Positions 63,720 through 64,000 of a DNA stretch of 64,000 nt are shown here, piece by piece. The stretch's first letter is position 1. Every line of letters begins with the position of its first letter. This stretch comes from an uncultured Colwellia sp. (GTDB lineage Bacteria; Pseudomonadota; Gammaproteobacteria; Enterobacterales; Alteromonadaceae): NCBI GenBank assembly GCA_913062815.1, contig CAJXWZ010000020.1, forward strand, positions 39,772 through 103,771, in the 5' to 3' direction. Both the position numbers and the translations under genes were made by a program. The notes under the pieces are model-generated. The model saw only the letters and a list, made by a program, of their open reading frames with translations. It did no database searches and was not told the DNA's origin.

Positions 63720-64000
63720 ATGAATAAAAAATTAACTTGTTTTAAAGCGTATGATATTCGAGGAAAGTTAGGTGATGAACTTAACGTGGAAATTGTTTAT
63801 CGAATCGGACGTGCCTTTGCTCAGCATACCAAGGCTAATGAAGTAGTGGTTGGTGGCGATATACGAATAACCAGTGAAGAGTTGAAAACAGCTTTGGCGC
63901 ATGGACTTATGGATGGCGGCACAGATGTTATCGACTTGGGTTTATGTGGCACAGAGCATATATATTTTGCAACTAGCCATCTTCATTGTGATGGCGGCAT
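63720..64000 (+). CDS. manB: Phosphomannomutase (ManB/CpsG-like), 3' end missing
   Basis: The first 93 residues of a phosphohexomutase, cut by the end of the window. The start [18 protein letters not shown] matches CpsG/ManB, and [21 protein letters not shown] and [15 protein letters not shown] follow. The active-site serine loop would begin just beyond the visible part. It converts mannose-6-phosphate to mannose-1-phosphate for ManC, and in marine relatives may also act on glucose phosphates. ATG 63720 is the only well-placed start, with a GGGAAT stretch upstream. Confidence 0.92.
   Translation, partial: MNKKLTCFKAYDIRGKLGDELNVEIVYRIGRAFAQHTKANEVVVGGDIRITSEELKTALAHGLMDGGTDVIDLGLCGTEHIYFATSHLHCDGG

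Noticed and set aside
1..64000. tRNA, rRNA, CRISPR arrays, insertion sequences, prophage genes
   Set aside because: Looked for on both strands; no cloverleaf, spaced repeats, transposase or phage proteins were recognised.

Overview
The window is AT-rich, densely coding bacterial DNA. Protein content points to a marine gammaproteobacterium of the Alteromonadales, most like Colwellia or Thalassotalea; this is inference from family content and base composition, not from a marker gene. Almost the whole window is one exopolysaccharide (EPS) locus of the exosortase A (XrtA/PEP-CTERM) type. No tRNA, rRNA, CRISPR array or insertion sequence was seen.

Layout. (1) 1-2931: the 3' part of an RND efflux permease. 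(2) 2928-5993, minus strand: a four-gene HprK-related/PqqD-related operon with a possible Tat-exported partner protein. (3) 6357-12589: prsK-prsR-prsT, the sensor kinase, sigma-54 activator and TPR protein of the XrtA system. (4) 12757-13641: a PEP-CTERM protein with a near-consensus sigma-54 promoter, the expected PrsR target. (5) 13820-19765, minus: ATPase, outer-membrane beta-barrel, tyrosine autokinase, Wzz-like chain-length protein and polysaccharide export lipoprotein. (6) 19999-40539, plus: priming sugar transferase, deacetylase, FemAB-like protein, exosortase A, glycosyltransferases, two glutamine amidotransferases, an AlgD-like GDP-mannose dehydrogenase, a transglutaminase-like membrane protein, a Wzy/ligase, a PaaK-like adenylating enzyme, a second deacetylase-like protein and an ATP-grasp ligase. 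(7) 40536-44525, minus: low-molecular-weight tyrosine phosphatase and a 1134-residue secreted alginate-lyase-like protein. (8) 44716-58780, plus: TPR protein, beta-propeller protein, Wzx flippase, a third asparagine-synthetase homologue, a deacetylase, an ATP-grasp/acyltransferase fusion, an acyl carrier protein, two exosortase-associated hydrolases, a second PL14-like protein and a heparinase-like protein. (9) 59391-64000: ManC, an AlgI-type O-acetyltransferase with its SGNH partner (minus strand), and the start of phosphomannomutase.

How it fits together. Phosphomannomutase and ManC would make GDP-mannose, and the AlgD-like enzyme would oxidise it to GDP-mannuronate. Glycosyltransferases build a repeat unit on a lipid primed by the EpsB-type transferase. 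Wzx and Wzy flip and polymerise it, and the Wzz/kinase/phosphatase/export set controls length and secretion. The likely product is a mannuronate-containing acidic EPS made by a Wzx/Wzy route rather than by an Alg8/Alg44 synthase. It would be O-acetylated by the AlgI-like pair and trimmed by PL14-like and heparinase-like enzymes. An unusual set of ATP-dependent ligases (three asparagine-synthetase homologues, two ATP-grasp proteins, a PaaK-like enzyme) plus an acyl carrier protein and FemAB-like transferases suggests amide or acyl decoration of the polymer. I consider this the most interesting and least described part of the window.
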